DNA of 64,000 bases from an uncultured Bacilli bacterium (GCA_934167875.1 CAKPMC010000008.1:1-64000), one strand, 5' to 3'; positions 9,115-19,124 are shown, counted from the stretch's first letter. The notes: generated by a model not told the origin, from the sequence alone. Program-made: numbers and translations.

Positions 9115-9138
9115 AGCCATAAACAAAAGTTTATGGCT
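9115..9138 (-). terminator. Intrinsic terminator of the parE-parC operon
   Basis: A perfect 10-bp stem (AGCCATAAAC / GTTTATGGCT, loop of 4) sits 18 bases past the parC stop. It is followed on the minus strand by TTTTTGTTTG. Confidence 0.85.
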
Positions 9139-9155
9139 AAAATAAATTCTAATAT

Positions 9156-11816
9156 TTAAAAATCTCCTAAGAAATCATCAATAGTCATCAATCTATCATC
9201 AATTTCTTTTAATGATACTTTATTACTAGTTGGCTGTTTTTCTTCTTTTTTAACTGGCTTAGATTCTTTTTTATCTTCTAAAGTTTCTTCAAGAATTTTA
9301 GAAGTTATTTCTACTATTTCATCCTTTTCTACATGTTCAGTACTAATATCATCACTAGAATCAGATGAATCATCACTATCTTTATTAAGCGTATCCTTAG
9401 TAAGTAATTCAACTACTTTAAAGGCATCAATAATATTATGTTTAGAAATTGTACTACCTGTAGAATAGCGATCCATAATTGGGAATTCACTAGTTTTTAA
9501 AAGATTAATATCCGGTGTTTTAATTCCAATATGATCTCTACCAGTAGTTAAGAATGTTTTAACTGTATGATATGGATTAGTTTTAACCTCTCTTAATAAT
9601 AGTAATCCCCTATGAGCTCGAAGTGATTTTTCAAACTCAGTAATTTTAACACGTTTACCTGTTCCTTTATCTGTAATAACAAGTAAGTATTCATCTTTAT
9701 TACTATCAAAACTACACGCAGATACAACTACATCATCTTTAAGTTTAATAGCTTTAACACCACTAGCCTTTACTCCAACAACAGGTATCTCTTCTTTATC
9801 AAACCATAAACCATAATTACCATTAGTAGCTATAAATATATCATTATTTAATGTAATAAAAGCACTAACAACAATGTCATCACCCTTAAGTTTCATACAT
9901 TGAATTGGTTTAGAATAACGTGAAACTTGGAATTCTTTTAATGATGTACGTTTAATCATACCATTTTTAGTAGCTATCGTAATATCTAGTTTTTCATCAA
10001 AATTACATACCGGAATAACGCTAACTATTTCTTCCATTTCCTCTAACTTAATAAGATTACTAATATGTTTACCAATATCTTTCCATTTAATATCAAAAAT
10101 AGTATGAACTGGAACATATAAATAGTTACCTAAATTAGTAAATAATAATACTGTATCCAAGGTATTTAACTCATATAGTCCTAGTATATAATCATTATCC
10201 TTAAGCATAGCTTCATCAGTAGATGCTTGATAACTACGCCAAGATGTACGTTTAATATATCCATCCTTAGTTACCATAACTAAAACATCTTCTTTAGGTA
10301 TCATAACAGTTGTATCAATTTTTATATCTGTTATTTCATCTTTAATATCTGTTTTTCTTTCAACTGCATATTCTTTTTTAACTCTACGAAGTTCATCTTT
10401 CATAACTGATTTCAACTTATCTTCACTAGATAAAATACTTTCTAGTTCACTAACTATTTTTCTTAAACTTTCAAGTTCAGCTTCAAGTTCAGTAACATCA
10501 GTATTAGTTAATTTATATAACTGTAACATAACTATAGCTTCTGCCTGTAAAGGAGTAAAATCAAATTCTTTAACTAAATTATCTTTAGCATCACTTTTAT
10601 TTTTACTGGCACGTATCACACGAATAACTTCATCTAAAATAGATAAACATTTAATTAATCCTTCTACAATATGAAGTCTAGCTTGAGCAGTATTTAAATC
10701 ATACTCTGTTCTTTTAGTTATTACTTCTTTTTTAAATTCAATATAAGAATCTAAAATAGCTAATAAGCCTAATTGTTTTGGCCTTCTATGATCAATTACG
10801 ATCATATTAAAGTTATATGATACTTGTAAGTCAGTATTTTTAAGTAAATAATTTAGAATAAGTTCACGATTAGCATCTTTCTTAATATCAATAGCTATTC
10901 GTAAACCATCTCTATCAGACTCATCTCTTACTTCTAAAATACCATCTATCTTTTTATCAATTCTTATTTCATCAATCTTACGAACAAGTAAAGCTTTATT
11001 TACTTCAAATGGTATTTCACTAATAGCAAGTACTGTCTTTCCTTTATCCTCTTCAAAACTGCATCTTGATTTAATTATTATCTTACCTCTACCAGTCTCA
11101 TAAGCACTACGTATACCATCAATTCCTTCAACAATACCACCTGTAGGAAAATCAGGCCCCTTTACTATATCCATAATAGTATCCAAATAACAGTTAGGTG
11201 AATCTATTCTTTTGATAGTTGCATCGATTATTTCTCCTAAATTATGTGGCGGGATATTAGTAGCATAACCAGCACTAATACCAGTTGCACCATTAACTAT
11301 TAAGTTAGGAAATCTAGCTGGTAAAACCGTTGGTTCAATTTCAGAATCATCAAAGTTAGGAGCCCAAACAATAGTTTCTTTATCAATGTCTTCCAAAAGT
11401 TCATTACTAATCTTAGAAAGTCTAGCTTCAGTATAACGCATCGCAGCAGGACTATCACCATCCATAGATCCATTATTACCATGCATATCAATATATGGTG
11501 TAGATTGTTTCCACCACTGACTCATACGTACCATAGCATCATATATTGAGCTATCCCCATGTGGATGGTATTTACCCATAATATCACCAACAGAACGAGC
11601 TGATTTAACATATGGTTTATCATAAGTATGACGTCCACGATACATACCATATAAAATTCTTCTCTGTACTGGTTTTAATCCATCCCTGACATCAGGTATC
11701 GCACGATCTTGAATTATATATTTAGAATATTTTCCAAAACGATCTCCCATTATTTCTTCTAAAGTATAATTATAAATTTTTTCAATAATTTCTTTAGTTT
11801 CTGCTTTTTTAGCCAT
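9156..11816 (-). CDS. parC: DNA topoisomerase IV subunit A
   Basis: An 886-residue type IIA topoisomerase breakage/rejoining subunit, which decatenates chromosomes with ParE. The quinolone-pocket region HPHGDSSIYDAMVRMSQWW and the active-site Tyr in AAMRYTEARLSKIS are present. It is called ParC rather than GyrA because it lacks a GyrA box (QRRGGKG), has MLQLYKLTNTDVTELEAE, and shares its operon with parE. Six beta-propeller blades follow the coiled coil. The last ~90 residues form an acidic, Ser/Asp- and Lys/Glu-rich tail (KDSDDSSDSSDDISTEHVEK), probably disordered. AGAGTGATGTAGT precedes the start. It is 15 bases after the unknown gene at 11832. Confidence 0.95.
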   Translation of the reverse strand: MAKKAETKEIIEKIYNYTLEEIMGDRFGKYSKYIIQDRAIPDVRDGLKPVQRRILYGMYRGRHTYDKPYVKSARSVGDIMGKYHPHGDSSIYDAMVRMSQWWKQSTPYIDMHGNNGSMDGDSPAAMRYTEARLSKISNELLEDIDKETIVWAPNFDDSEIEPTVLPARFPNLIVNGATGISAGYATNIPPHNLGEIIDATIKRIDSPNCYLDTIMDIVKGPDFPTGGIVEGIDGIRSAYETGRGKIIIKSRCSFEEDKGKTVLAISEIPFEVNKALLVRKIDEIRIDKKIDGILEVRDESDRDGLRIAIDIKKDANRELILNYLLKNTDLQVSYNFNMIVIDHRRPKQLGLLAILDSYIEFKKEVITKRTEYDLNTAQARLHIVEGLIKCLSILDEVIRVIRASKNKSDAKDNLVKEFDFTPLQAEAIVMLQLYKLTNTDVTELEAELESLRKIVSELESILSSEDKLKSVMKDELRRVKKEYAVERKTDIKDEITDIKIDTTVMIPKEDVLVMVTKDGYIKRTSWRSYQASTDEAMLKDNDYILGLYELNTLDTVLLFTNLGNYLYVPVHTIFDIKWKDIGKHISNLIKLEEMEEIVSVIPVCNFDEKLDITIATKNGMIKRTSLKEFQVSRYSKPIQCMKLKGDDIVVSAFITLNNDIFIATNGNYGLWFDKEEIPVVGVKASGVKAIKLKDDVVVSACSFDSNKDEYLLVITDKGTGKRVKITEFEKSLRAHRGLLLLREVKTNPYHTVKTFLTTGRDHIGIKTPDINLLKTSEFPIMDRYSTGSTISKHNIIDAFKVVELLTKDTLNKDSDDSSDSSDDISTEHVEKDEIVEITSKILEETLEDKKESKPVKKEEKQPTSNKVSLKEIDDRLMTIDDFLGDF

Positions 11817-11831
11817 ACTACATCACTCTTT

Positions 11832-12335
11832 CTAAATAGTAATTTTCTTAATATAATATCTGTCAATATTACTCATAATTTTTATATTTTGCTTATGATC
11901 AAGGGTAATCAAATGTTCTCTACATTTACTAAGTATTTTAAGATCCTTATAATCATAATATTTCTCTATTAATAAATCTATAATAAGATCTGTATAATGA
12001 ATCTTTACTTTTTCTTCATAAATCGAATCAGTAACTACATCATTTACTATACTGCTAACATCTACTAAGTCTTTTATTTCTTTTAAATGACGATATCTAT
12101 TATCAGTTAAATATAATATTTCTTCAACACAATCACGTTTAGTATATTTTTCTTTTAATTCAAGAAATTTATTTTTCTTATCTTTTGAATATATTTCTTT
12201 CAAAATAATTTCTTTATTATTAGCTAAAATAGCCTCATATAATTTGCTAATAGGCATCTTATTATGTGTTATTAAATAGAAAATATTTAAACTATAACGA
12301 TTAATAATTTCTAATATTCTTTTATGTGAGGTCAT
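11832..12335 (-). CDS. Hypothetical protein between parE and parC
   Basis: A 167-residue, Lys/Ile-rich, probably all-helical cytoplasmic protein that I do not recognise. It has no membrane segment or known motif. AGAAGGCCTCAT precedes ATG 12335. It lies 17 bases after parE and 15 bases before parC, so it is co-transcribed with topoisomerase IV. Bacillus has no gene between parE and parC. It could be a late arrival or a lineage-specific partner; no function can be assigned. Confidence 0.7.
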   Translation of the reverse strand: MTSHKRILEIINRYSLNIFYLITHNKMPISKLYEAILANNKEIILKEIYSKDKKNKFLELKEKYTKRDCVEEILYLTDNRYRHLKEIKDLVDVSSIVNDVVTDSIYEEKVKIHYTDLIIDLLIEKYYDYKDLKILSKCREHLITLDHKQNIKIMSNIDRYYIKKITI

Positions 12336-12352
12336 ATGAGGCCTTCTTTCTA

Positions 12353-14266
12353 CTACTTTTTCATTTCAATTTGATAGTCATCTTCTAATGAGAAAACAAC
12401 ATTTTCATCAATCCAATTCTTTCTAGGTTCTACGTTATCACCCATTAAAACACTAACTCTTTTTTCTGCTAATAAAGCATCTTCAATAGTAACACGAATT
12501 AAACTTCTGGTTCCAGGATTCATTGTTGTCTCAGCAAGTTGATCAGCATTCATTTCACCAAGTCCTTTATAACGTTGGACATCACATTTCTTTCCTTTAG
12601 TTATTTCTTTCATTTCATCTACTGAATATGCATATATATGTTCTTTTCCAGTTTTTATTAGAAATAAAGGTGGTAACGCAATATAAAGTCTGCCAGCTTC
12701 AATTAAAGGTCTCATATAACGATAAAAAAACGTCATTAATAAGCATTGAATATGTGCTCCATCATCATCAGCATCGGTCATGATAATAACTTTATTATAT
12801 TCTGCTTCATCTATATCAAAGTTAGGTCCAACCCCAGCTCCTATAGTATAAATCATGGTATTAATTTCTTCATTCTTAAAAATATCTTCCATTTTAGTTT
12901 TTTCAGTATTTAATACTTTACCACGAAGTGGAAGAATAGCCTGAAATCTCCTATCTCTGCCTTGTTTTGCAGATCCACCTGCAGAATCTCCTTCTACAAT
13001 AAATAACTCTTTATGAGTTTTATCTTTAGACTGAGCTGGTGTAAGTTTACCAGATAAAGCTCTTTCTTTAGGGTTTTTACTCTTACCTTTACGAGCTTCC
13101 TCCCTAGCTTTTCTAGCCGCATCTGCTGCCATCTTACTTTTTAAGGCCTTTTCTATTATGTCAGTAGCTATCTTTTTATTTTCCTCTAAGAAGTAGCCAA
13201 GTTTTTCAGTAACTAATGCTTCAACTGCTGTACGTGCTTGTGGAGTACCAAGTTTGCCTTTAGTTTGACCCTCAAATTGAAGTAAATCTTCAGGTACCTT
13301 CAAAGAAATTATAGCCGTAAGACCTTCTCTTACATTAGGACCCTCAAAAGCTTTATCTTTTCCTTTTATATAATTATTATTCTTAGCATAGTCATTAAAT
13401 ACTCTGGTTAGTGCTGTTTTAAAACCAACCTCATGACTACCACCATCACTAGTTTTAACATTATTAACGAATGAAATAATACTCTCATTGTAAGTATCTG
13501 TATACTGCATAGCTATTTCTATTTCAATTCTATCTTTAACACCCTCAAATGAAATAACGTTGTGAAGTGGTGTTCTATCTTCATTTAAATAATTAACGAA
13601 GGCAACTAGGCCATCTTCATAATGATAAGTTTCACTTTTTTCATCTTCTTCATCAACTACTTCTATAGTTAATCCCTTTAATAAGAAAGCTGACTCTTGC
13701 ATTCTTTCGCATATAGTAGTAAATGAAAAAGTAGTAGTTGAAAATATCTCATCATCTGGTAAAAAACGAACTGTTGTACCTGTCTTAGAAGTAGTACCAA
13801 TTTCTTTTAATGGCACATCAAGTTTACCACCATCTTTAAAACGAATAAAATATTCTTTTTTATCCCTTTTAATAGTTACTTCCATCCATTTGGATAATGC
13901 ATTAACGACACTACCACCAACACCATGTAAACCACCAGAAACCTTATACCCAGCTTCTTCAAATTTACCACCTGCATGAAGTACTGTATAAATAACTTCA
14001 GGTGTAGGTTTGCCAGATGCATGCATTCCCGTAGGCACACCACGTCCATGGTCTTCAACACTAATACTTTTATCTTTATGAATAATTATTTTAATATAGT
14101 CTCCATAACCATTAATAACTTCATCAATGGCATTATCAACTATTTCCCATACTAAATGGTGAAGTCCTCTTTTATCTGTTGATCCAATATACATACCCGG
14201 TCTTTTTCTTACTGCTTCTAGACCCTCTAATATTTTAATTGAACTTTCATCATATTTAACTGCCAT
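12353..14266 (-). CDS. parE: DNA topoisomerase IV subunit B
   Basis: A 637-residue ATPase subunit of topoisomerase IV. The GHKL part shows RPGMYIGSTDKRGLHHLVWE, EIVDNAIDE and GGLHGVGGSVVNALS. The TOPRIM part shows FIVEGDSAGGSAKQGRDRRF, PLRGKVLNTEK and DADDDGAHIQ (metal-binding acidic residues). The STDKRGLHH wording and the parC neighbour favour ParE over GyrB. The start is ATG 14264-14266, with TAGGAG 10 bases upstream; a GTG three codons earlier lies inside the spacer. A TATAAT box at 14287-14292 would drive the parE-unknown-parC operon. Confidence 0.95.
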   Translation of the reverse strand: MAVKYDESSIKILEGLEAVRKRPGMYIGSTDKRGLHHLVWEIVDNAIDEVINGYGDYIKIIIHKDKSISVEDHGRGVPTGMHASGKPTPEVIYTVLHAGGKFEEAGYKVSGGLHGVGGSVVNALSKWMEVTIKRDKKEYFIRFKDGGKLDVPLKEIGTTSKTGTTVRFLPDDEIFSTTTFSFTTICERMQESAFLLKGLTIEVVDEEDEKSETYHYEDGLVAFVNYLNEDRTPLHNVISFEGVKDRIEIEIAMQYTDTYNESIISFVNNVKTSDGGSHEVGFKTALTRVFNDYAKNNNYIKGKDKAFEGPNVREGLTAIISLKVPEDLLQFEGQTKGKLGTPQARTAVEALVTEKLGYFLEENKKIATDIIEKALKSKMAADAARKAREEARKGKSKNPKERALSGKLTPAQSKDKTHKELFIVEGDSAGGSAKQGRDRRFQAILPLRGKVLNTEKTKMEDIFKNEEINTMIYTIGAGVGPNFDIDEAEYNKVIIMTDADDDGAHIQCLLMTFFYRYMRPLIEAGRLYIALPPLFLIKTGKEHIYAYSVDEMKEITKGKKCDVQRYKGLGEMNADQLAETTMNPGTRSLIRVTIEDALLAEKRVSVLMGDNVEPRKNWIDENVVFSLEDDYQIEMKK

Positions 14267-14286
14267 AGTCTTCACACTCCTACACT

Positions 14287-14292
14287 ATTATA
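14287..14292 (-). promoter_or_regulatory. -10 box (TATAAT) upstream of parE
   Basis: The minus strand reads TTTGTTATAATAGTGTAGGAG, a consensus TATAAT about 20 bases before the parE start. The -35 region is a T-rich stretch without a good TTGACA. Confidence 0.45.
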
Positions 14293-14347
14293 ACAAACTT
14301 TTTATATAAAAAAAAGAAATTGGACATTTATTTGACATTCCAAATTC

Positions 14348-14944
14348 TTAATTTAAACATTTTTCTATCGTAGCATAAATATCATACCAACTATAACACC
14401 TATAAATATTAGCACCACTACAGGTTTCATTATAAGCTGCATTAAAGCATATCACTGGAATTTTAGTAGCTATTTTATTAATATTAGCTGGTTTATCTTC
14501 AATCATAACTGATATATCATTTTTAATACATATATCAAGTTTATCTTCAGGGCTGAAAATAATTTTATCATAATAAATATTATTTTTCTTAAGCCATTCT
14601 AAAACAATATTTTTATTTTCTTCTATAGTCATAACAGTAGCAGAATGGGACAAAAAACTTCCTCTAGCCGTTATGATATAAATTTCATTGCCATCTTCTT
14701 TTAATCTTTTTATAACTTCATCAGCAAAAAGACGACAAGCAATATTGATGGAATAATCCTTAAAATATTTTCCCCAAAAGATATTATCGCACTCTACACT
14801 TAAATCAAAAATGTCATTTGTCTCGTAACCTTTAGCATTTTTGATACCACTATGATAATTTTCATAGTAAAATTTACTGCCATAATCTAACTGCCACTGT
14901 TCTATATCAGTTAACACACCATCTATATCTATTCCAATTCTCAT
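14348..14944 (-). CDS. HAD-superfamily 5'-nucleotidase-like protein
   Basis: A 198-residue HAD hydrolase. Motif I is RIGIDIDGVLTDIEQWQ at the extreme N-terminus (nucleophile DxDG). Motif II is ITARGSF (about residue 95) and motif III/IV is VMIEDKPANI (about 145-154). This layout resembles bacterial 5'(3')-deoxyribonucleotidase/YqfW-like nucleotidases. It should be a cytoplasmic phosphatase acting on a small phosphate ester; the exact substrate is unknown. It begins 9 bases after the phosphohexomutase stop and is the last gene of that pair. Confidence 0.75.
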   Translation of the reverse strand: MRIGIDIDGVLTDIEQWQLDYGSKFYYENYHSGIKNAKGYETNDIFDLSVECDNIFWGKYFKDYSINIACRLFADEVIKRLKEDGNEIYIITARGSFLSHSATVMTIEENKNIVLEWLKKNNIYYDKIIFSPEDKLDICIKNDISVMIEDKPANINKIATKIPVICFNAAYNETCSGANIYRCYSWYDIYATIEKCLN

Positions 14945-14953
14945 CTTTATTAC

Positions 14954-16330
14954 CTACTTATTATACATTTCTATCAAACTCATAAATGTATTTTTTAATT
15001 TATCACGAATTTCTTCTGTTTTTCCCTCAAAACGTGCCGTTATATTAGGACCAGTATTACTAAAACGAACAAGAGCCCAACCATCATCTAGTTCAATTCT
15101 AACTCCATCAAGTTCAATAGTTTTAAAGTTATTTTGATGACAATATTCTTTTATTTTTTCAACAACTTCTTTCTTCTTAATATCAGTAGAAGGAATTTTT
15201 ATTTCTGGTGTTGAATAATAAGTATTAATACCATCTAGTAACTCACTAACTGTTTTATCAGTATTACTTAATATTTCAATCATACGAAGTCCAGCATACA
15301 TTCCAGAATCAAAGCCTAAAAATTTATCTCTAAAATAAACATGCCCACTAAATTCACCACCAAAGATGCAATCTTTATCACGTGTTTCTGTTTTTGTATA
15401 AGAATTACCAGTTCTACAAATAACAGGAGTACCACCTAACTTTTCAATTTCCTCAGTCAATGCTTTACTACACTTAACATCATATAAAATACGCTTATTT
15501 TCATTTATAGGAATTAAATTTCGTGCAACTATTATCATAAATTTATCAGCTGGAATATAATTACCTTTTTCATCAACTATTCCAACTCTATCGCCATCGC
15601 CATCAAAAGCAATCCCAACATCAGCACCTATTGAAGGAACAGTATCTTTTAAAACTGTTAAATTTTCTTCTACGGCTGGATCTGGGTGATGATTAGGAAA
15701 AGTAGGATCACTTTTGCCATATAAAACAACCAAATCTTCACCAATTAAATTATATATTTCAGGTGCAAAAAAAGATGTTGTTCCATTACCACAATCAATT
15801 ACTACTTTTAACTTCTTATTAGGATTTATATTAATAGATGATAATAATAATTTATAATATTCTTCTTTTATATCTAGTAGTGATAACATACCATTACCAT
15901 CATCATAATTACCCTCTAATAAAAATTTTAAAAATTCCTGGATCATTTCTCCCTTGGCATTTCCTCTTTCATCAAAAGAAAACTTAAAACCATTATCGTC
16001 TTTAGGATTATGACTAGCTGTTACCATTACTCCAGCTGGTATATGTTCTTTTATGCAAGCAAAATAAAACATTGGAGTTGTAACAAGTCCTAAATTAACA
16101 ACATTAATACCAGTCTCCAAAATTCCTTTAATTAAAGCATTAGTTAAACTATCTGATGATAATCTATTATCATGCCCAACTATACATGTATTTTGATTAA
16201 ATCTTTTAATATAAGTTCCATAAGCTTTACCAAAAGTATAACTTATGTTTTCATTTAAATCAGTAGGATAAATTCCTCTTACATCATACTCTCTAAATAT
16301 ATTAGGATTAATATTTTTTGTTAATTCCAT
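14954..16330 (-). CDS. Phosphomannomutase/phosphoglucomutase
   Basis: A 458-residue alpha-D-phosphohexomutase that moves phosphate between C1 and C6 of a hexose. Motifs in order: the catalytic phosphoserine loop TASHNPKDDNGFKFS (about residues 104-118), the metal loop FDGDGDRVGIVDEKG (about 237-251), the sugar-binding loop GGEFSGHVYF (about 318-327) and the phosphate-binding C-terminal RFSNTGPNITARFEGK. The length and the GGEFSGH loop fit the ManB/AlgC-type dual enzyme, which supplies sugar precursors for surface glycans. It forms a pair with the downstream HAD gene. The exact hexose preference is not visible. Confidence 0.92.
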   Translation of the reverse strand: MELTKNINPNIFREYDVRGIYPTDLNENISYTFGKAYGTYIKRFNQNTCIVGHDNRLSSDSLTNALIKGILETGINVVNLGLVTTPMFYFACIKEHIPAGVMVTASHNPKDDNGFKFSFDERGNAKGEMIQEFLKFLLEGNYDDGNGMLSLLDIKEEYYKLLLSSININPNKKLKVVIDCGNGTTSFFAPEIYNLIGEDLVVLYGKSDPTFPNHHPDPAVEENLTVLKDTVPSIGADVGIAFDGDGDRVGIVDEKGNYIPADKFMIIVARNLIPINENKRILYDVKCSKALTEEIEKLGGTPVICRTGNSYTKTETRDKDCIFGGEFSGHVYFRDKFLGFDSGMYAGLRMIEILSNTDKTVSELLDGINTYYSTPEIKIPSTDIKKKEVVEKIKEYCHQNNFKTIELDGVRIELDDGWALVRFSNTGPNITARFEGKTEEIRDKLKNTFMSLIEMYNK

Positions 16331-16382
16331 AATAAACCTCTCTTCTATTCTATATACATTATACCATTTTAAATTAAAAATA

Positions 16383-16407
16383 AAAAGTACATTTTACATG
16401 TACTTTT
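16383..16407 (-). terminator. Intrinsic terminator of the yneF-like gene
   Basis: A 10-bp stem (AAAAGTACAT / ATGTACTTTT) overlaps the yneF stop and is followed by TTTTTATTTTT-like sequence on the minus strand. Confidence 0.7.
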
Positions 16408-16609
16408 CCATTGACTTCATCATTTGATTAACTTGTTTTTGACTTGGTTTTCTTCCCATTTGAGTCATTAAAGCTTTAATCATTTCTTCATTGATCGGTG
16501 GATTCTTTTTTAAATATTTCATCATATATTTACGAGCTATAAAAAAACCAATAACAGCCCCAACTATTAATAATCCAACTACTTTTAATATATCTAAAAA
16601 CATTTCCAT
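16394..16609 (-). CDS. YneF family small membrane protein (UPF0154)
   Basis: A 71-residue protein with one N-terminal membrane helix (ILKVVGLLIVGAVIGFFIARKY) and a short basic, Met-rich cytoplasmic tail with KNPPINEEMIKALMTQMGRK. This is the YneF/UPF0154 pattern of Firmicutes and Mollicutes, function unknown. ATG 16609 is preferred because AGGAG lies 10 bases upstream; a GTG nine bases earlier would nearly touch that site. In Bacillus yneF lies next to the transketolase gene; here tkt is the second gene upstream, with one unknown gene between. Confidence 0.85.
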   Translation of the reverse strand: MEMFLDILKVVGLLIVGAVIGFFIARKYMMKYLKKNPPINEEMIKALMTQMGRKPSQKQVNQMMKSMEKYM

Positions 16610-16651
16610 ATATCTCACGCTCCTACCAATATTCTACTAAAAGTTTATGTT

Positions 16652-17077
16652 TTAGACAAGCATTTTAATATCATTTAGCCAAAAATAATCCAGTTTTTCA
16701 AAATCACACGCAAAATATTCATCACCTAAAGAATCAATAACATTAAAAAAGGAAGTATAGTTATTATTTGTAGTAACATAAATATATGCATTTTTTATAG
16801 TTAAAATACTAACTTCATCTTTATATAAATTATTAATAATATGTTCATCTTTATTTTTAGAATAAACCATTTCATTATGATATTTTATATAAATTTCTCT
16901 ATCTAATTTATTCTTATCTATTTTCATAGTTAATTGATTAAAAAGATTAAATCCATAACTAACATCGCATTTTTTCATATAGTATAAGTGTTTTAAAACA
17001 TTAAATAAACTACTAGGACTATCCCTATATAAATTAACAAACTCTCTTTTCATTCTGAATATATAATAGTTTCTCAT
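16652..17077 (-). CDS. Hypothetical protein downstream of transketolase
   Basis: A 141-residue soluble, Tyr/Asn/Lys-rich protein of unknown function. The start is taken as ATG 17077 because GGTGATTGTA stands directly before it, the same GGTGAT-type site used by several neighbours. A longer frame back to 17116 adds a hydrophobic stretch, but that part lies inside the tkt terminator hairpin (17101-17132), so the apparent membrane helix is probably not translated. The gene sits between tkt and yneF and has no recognisable domain. Confidence 0.6.
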   Translation of the reverse strand: MRNYYIFRMKREFVNLYRDSPSSLFNVLKHLYYMKKCDVSYGFNLFNQLTMKIDKNKLDREIYIKYHNEMVYSKNKDEHIINNLYKDEVSILTIKNAYIYVTTNNNYTSFFNVIDSLGDEYFACDFEKLDYFWLNDIKMLV

Positions 17078-17100
17078 TACAATCACCATTAATAATATAA

Positions 17101-17132
17101 TAAAAAGCAGCATCATATTATGCCGCTTTTTG
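17101..17132 (-). terminator. Intrinsic terminator of tkt
   Basis: On the minus strand, AAAAAGCGGCAT and ATGCTGCTTTTT form an imperfect hairpin (one mismatch) a few bases after the tkt stop, ending in a T run. Confidence 0.65.
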
Positions 17133-17135
17133 TCG

Positions 17136-19124
17136 CTAATGTAATAATTTTTCTATTTTGTCAGCTATTTTTTCTTTAGTGAAACCAAAATAATCTAGAA
17201 TTTGGTCTTTATCACCACTTATACCAAAGTGATCAACTGTAAATAAATGATCATTATTATTAGTAAATTGATACCAACTATAAGGTGATGATGCTTCAAT
17301 AACGAAAAGATTACTGTTACTAGGTATTATTTCCTCTTGATATGTCTTTTTCTGCTTTTTAAACAATTCAATAGAAGGCATACTAACTACTCTAATATTA
17401 AATCCTTTTTCTATTAATACAGTCGAAACATCCAAAGCAAGATCAACCTCTTCACCACTTGAAATGATAATAGCATCTATATCTTTATCTTCTTTTTTAA
17501 TTATATAAGCACCTTTACTAACATCATTAATACTTGTATTTGCTTTTATTTTAGTTTTGTTTCTTCCCAAAATAACTGCACTAGGTCCATGTTTTTTACT
17601 ACAAATATATTTATAAGTACCAATAATTTCATTAACATCACTTGGTCTAAATACTTCTAAATTAGGTATAGATCGTAAAGATACTAACTGTTCTACAGCC
17701 TGATGCGTAGCCCCATCCTTTCCAACGCTAATTGAATCATGAGAAAAAATATATATATTAGCTAAATTCATCATACTAGCAAGTCTAATAGCTGGCTTCA
17801 TATAATCAGAAAAAGCTAAGTAAGTAGAACCAAAATTACGAATACCAACCAAACTAATACCATTCATAATAGCTGCCATTGCATGTTCTCTAACCCCATA
17901 GTTAATATTTCTTCCTAATAAGTCATTACTAGAATAATCAGAATAATCATTAAGTCTAGTAAGAATAGAACTACTAAGATCAGCAGACCCGCCAATAAAC
18001 AATTCATTATCTTTAGCAAGTGAATTTAATACTTTTGAAGAAGATTCTCTTAAGCTTTCTTCCAAAGTATCATTAAGTTCATAATTAATATTGATATTAT
18101 CAAATGATAAGTCATTATTTTTTATCTTAATTAATTCTGCTTGAATATCACTTGGTAATTTAGCTAAATCTTCTTGCCATTTATCATAATCAGGAAGAAC
18201 TCTTTCATTAATCATATCCTGCATTATTTGTACGCAGTCATTACTAACAGTAAATGGTATATCACGAATACCTATTTTATTTTTTATATCTGTAATATCC
18301 TCAATAGTTAATGGTGTACCATGAACAGTATTGGTTTTTTCCCATTTAGAATATTTTCCGATAGTAGTATTAATAATGATAGCTGTAGGAAGTAATCCTG
18401 TTTTAGCTTTTCTTATTGCACTATCTATAGCATTAAAATCATTACCATCAACTGTTAATACATTAAAATTTAGTGAAGAAAAATATTTTTCTACATCAAC
18501 ATTAAATACTTTATTAACTTCACCATCTAAGCAAATATTATTTGAATCATACAAAACTATCAATTTATTTAATTTTAAGGTTCCAGCTAATGACAAAGCT
18601 TCATAACTTGTCCCTTCCATTAAATCTCCATCACTACACATTACATACGTATAATAATCAATTATATTAAGATTTTTTTTATGATAATATTCACGTAAAT
18701 AACTTTCGCCAAGTGCCATACCTACAGCACTAGCTATTCCCTCTCCTAAAGGACCTGTAGTCATATCAACACCAGGTGTTACACCATATTCAGGATGTCC
18801 GGGCGTGATAGATTTAAATTCTCTGAATTTCTTTAAATCTTCTAAAGAAATATCATATCCCGATAAATATAATGTTGAATAAAGTAAACTTGAGCCATGA
18901 CCACAAGACATAATAAAACGATCCCTATTAATCCAAGAACAATCTTTAGGATTACTTTTTAAATGTTTTGCATATAAAGTATAAAGTATAGGGGCTGCGC
19001 CTAGTGCAATACCAGGATGACCACTATTAGCTTCATGAATCATATCAATACTTAAAGCTCTTAAATTATCAATTATTTTCTCTTCATTAAATGTTTCAAT
19101 TGTATCTTTACTTCTTAAAAACAT
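17136..19124 (-). CDS. tkt: Transketolase
   Basis: A 662-residue thiamine-diphosphate enzyme of the pentose phosphate pathway, moving two-carbon ketol units between sugar phosphates. Visible motifs: GHPGIALGAAPILYTLY (about residues 36-52), the ThDP/Mg site SDGDLMEGTSYEALSLAG (about 163-180) with LIVLYDSNN, and in the pyrimidine domain NYGVREHAMAAIMNGI (about 410-425) plus a GPSAVILGRNK stretch. Length matches the family. TAGGAGGAAGTT precedes the ATG. It follows the surface-protein gene by 25 bases across a weak hairpin, so part of its transcription may be read-through. Confidence 0.96.
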   Translation of the reverse strand: MFLRSKDTIETFNEEKIIDNLRALSIDMIHEANSGHPGIALGAAPILYTLYAKHLKSNPKDCSWINRDRFIMSCGHGSSLLYSTLYLSGYDISLEDLKKFREFKSITPGHPEYGVTPGVDMTTGPLGEGIASAVGMALGESYLREYYHKKNLNIIDYYTYVMCSDGDLMEGTSYEALSLAGTLKLNKLIVLYDSNNICLDGEVNKVFNVDVEKYFSSLNFNVLTVDGNDFNAIDSAIRKAKTGLLPTAIIINTTIGKYSKWEKTNTVHGTPLTIEDITDIKNKIGIRDIPFTVSNDCVQIMQDMINERVLPDYDKWQEDLAKLPSDIQAELIKIKNNDLSFDNININYELNDTLEESLRESSSKVLNSLAKDNELFIGGSADLSSSILTRLNDYSDYSSNDLLGRNINYGVREHAMAAIMNGISLVGIRNFGSTYLAFSDYMKPAIRLASMMNLANIYIFSHDSISVGKDGATHQAVEQLVSLRSIPNLEVFRPSDVNEIIGTYKYICSKKHGPSAVILGRNKTKIKANTSINDVSKGAYIIKKEDKDIDAIIISSGEEVDLALDVSTVLIEKGFNIRVVSMPSIELFKKQKKTYQEEIIPSNSNLFVIEASSPYSWYQFTNNNDHLFTVDHFGISGDKDQILDYFGFTKEKIADKIEKLLH

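Noticed and set aside
17078..17116. A membrane start (MMLLFIILLMVIV) for the protein at 16652
   Set aside because: This stretch lies inside the tkt terminator hairpin; the next ATG (17077) has a clear GGTGAT ribosome site, so the hydrophobic part is probably not translated.
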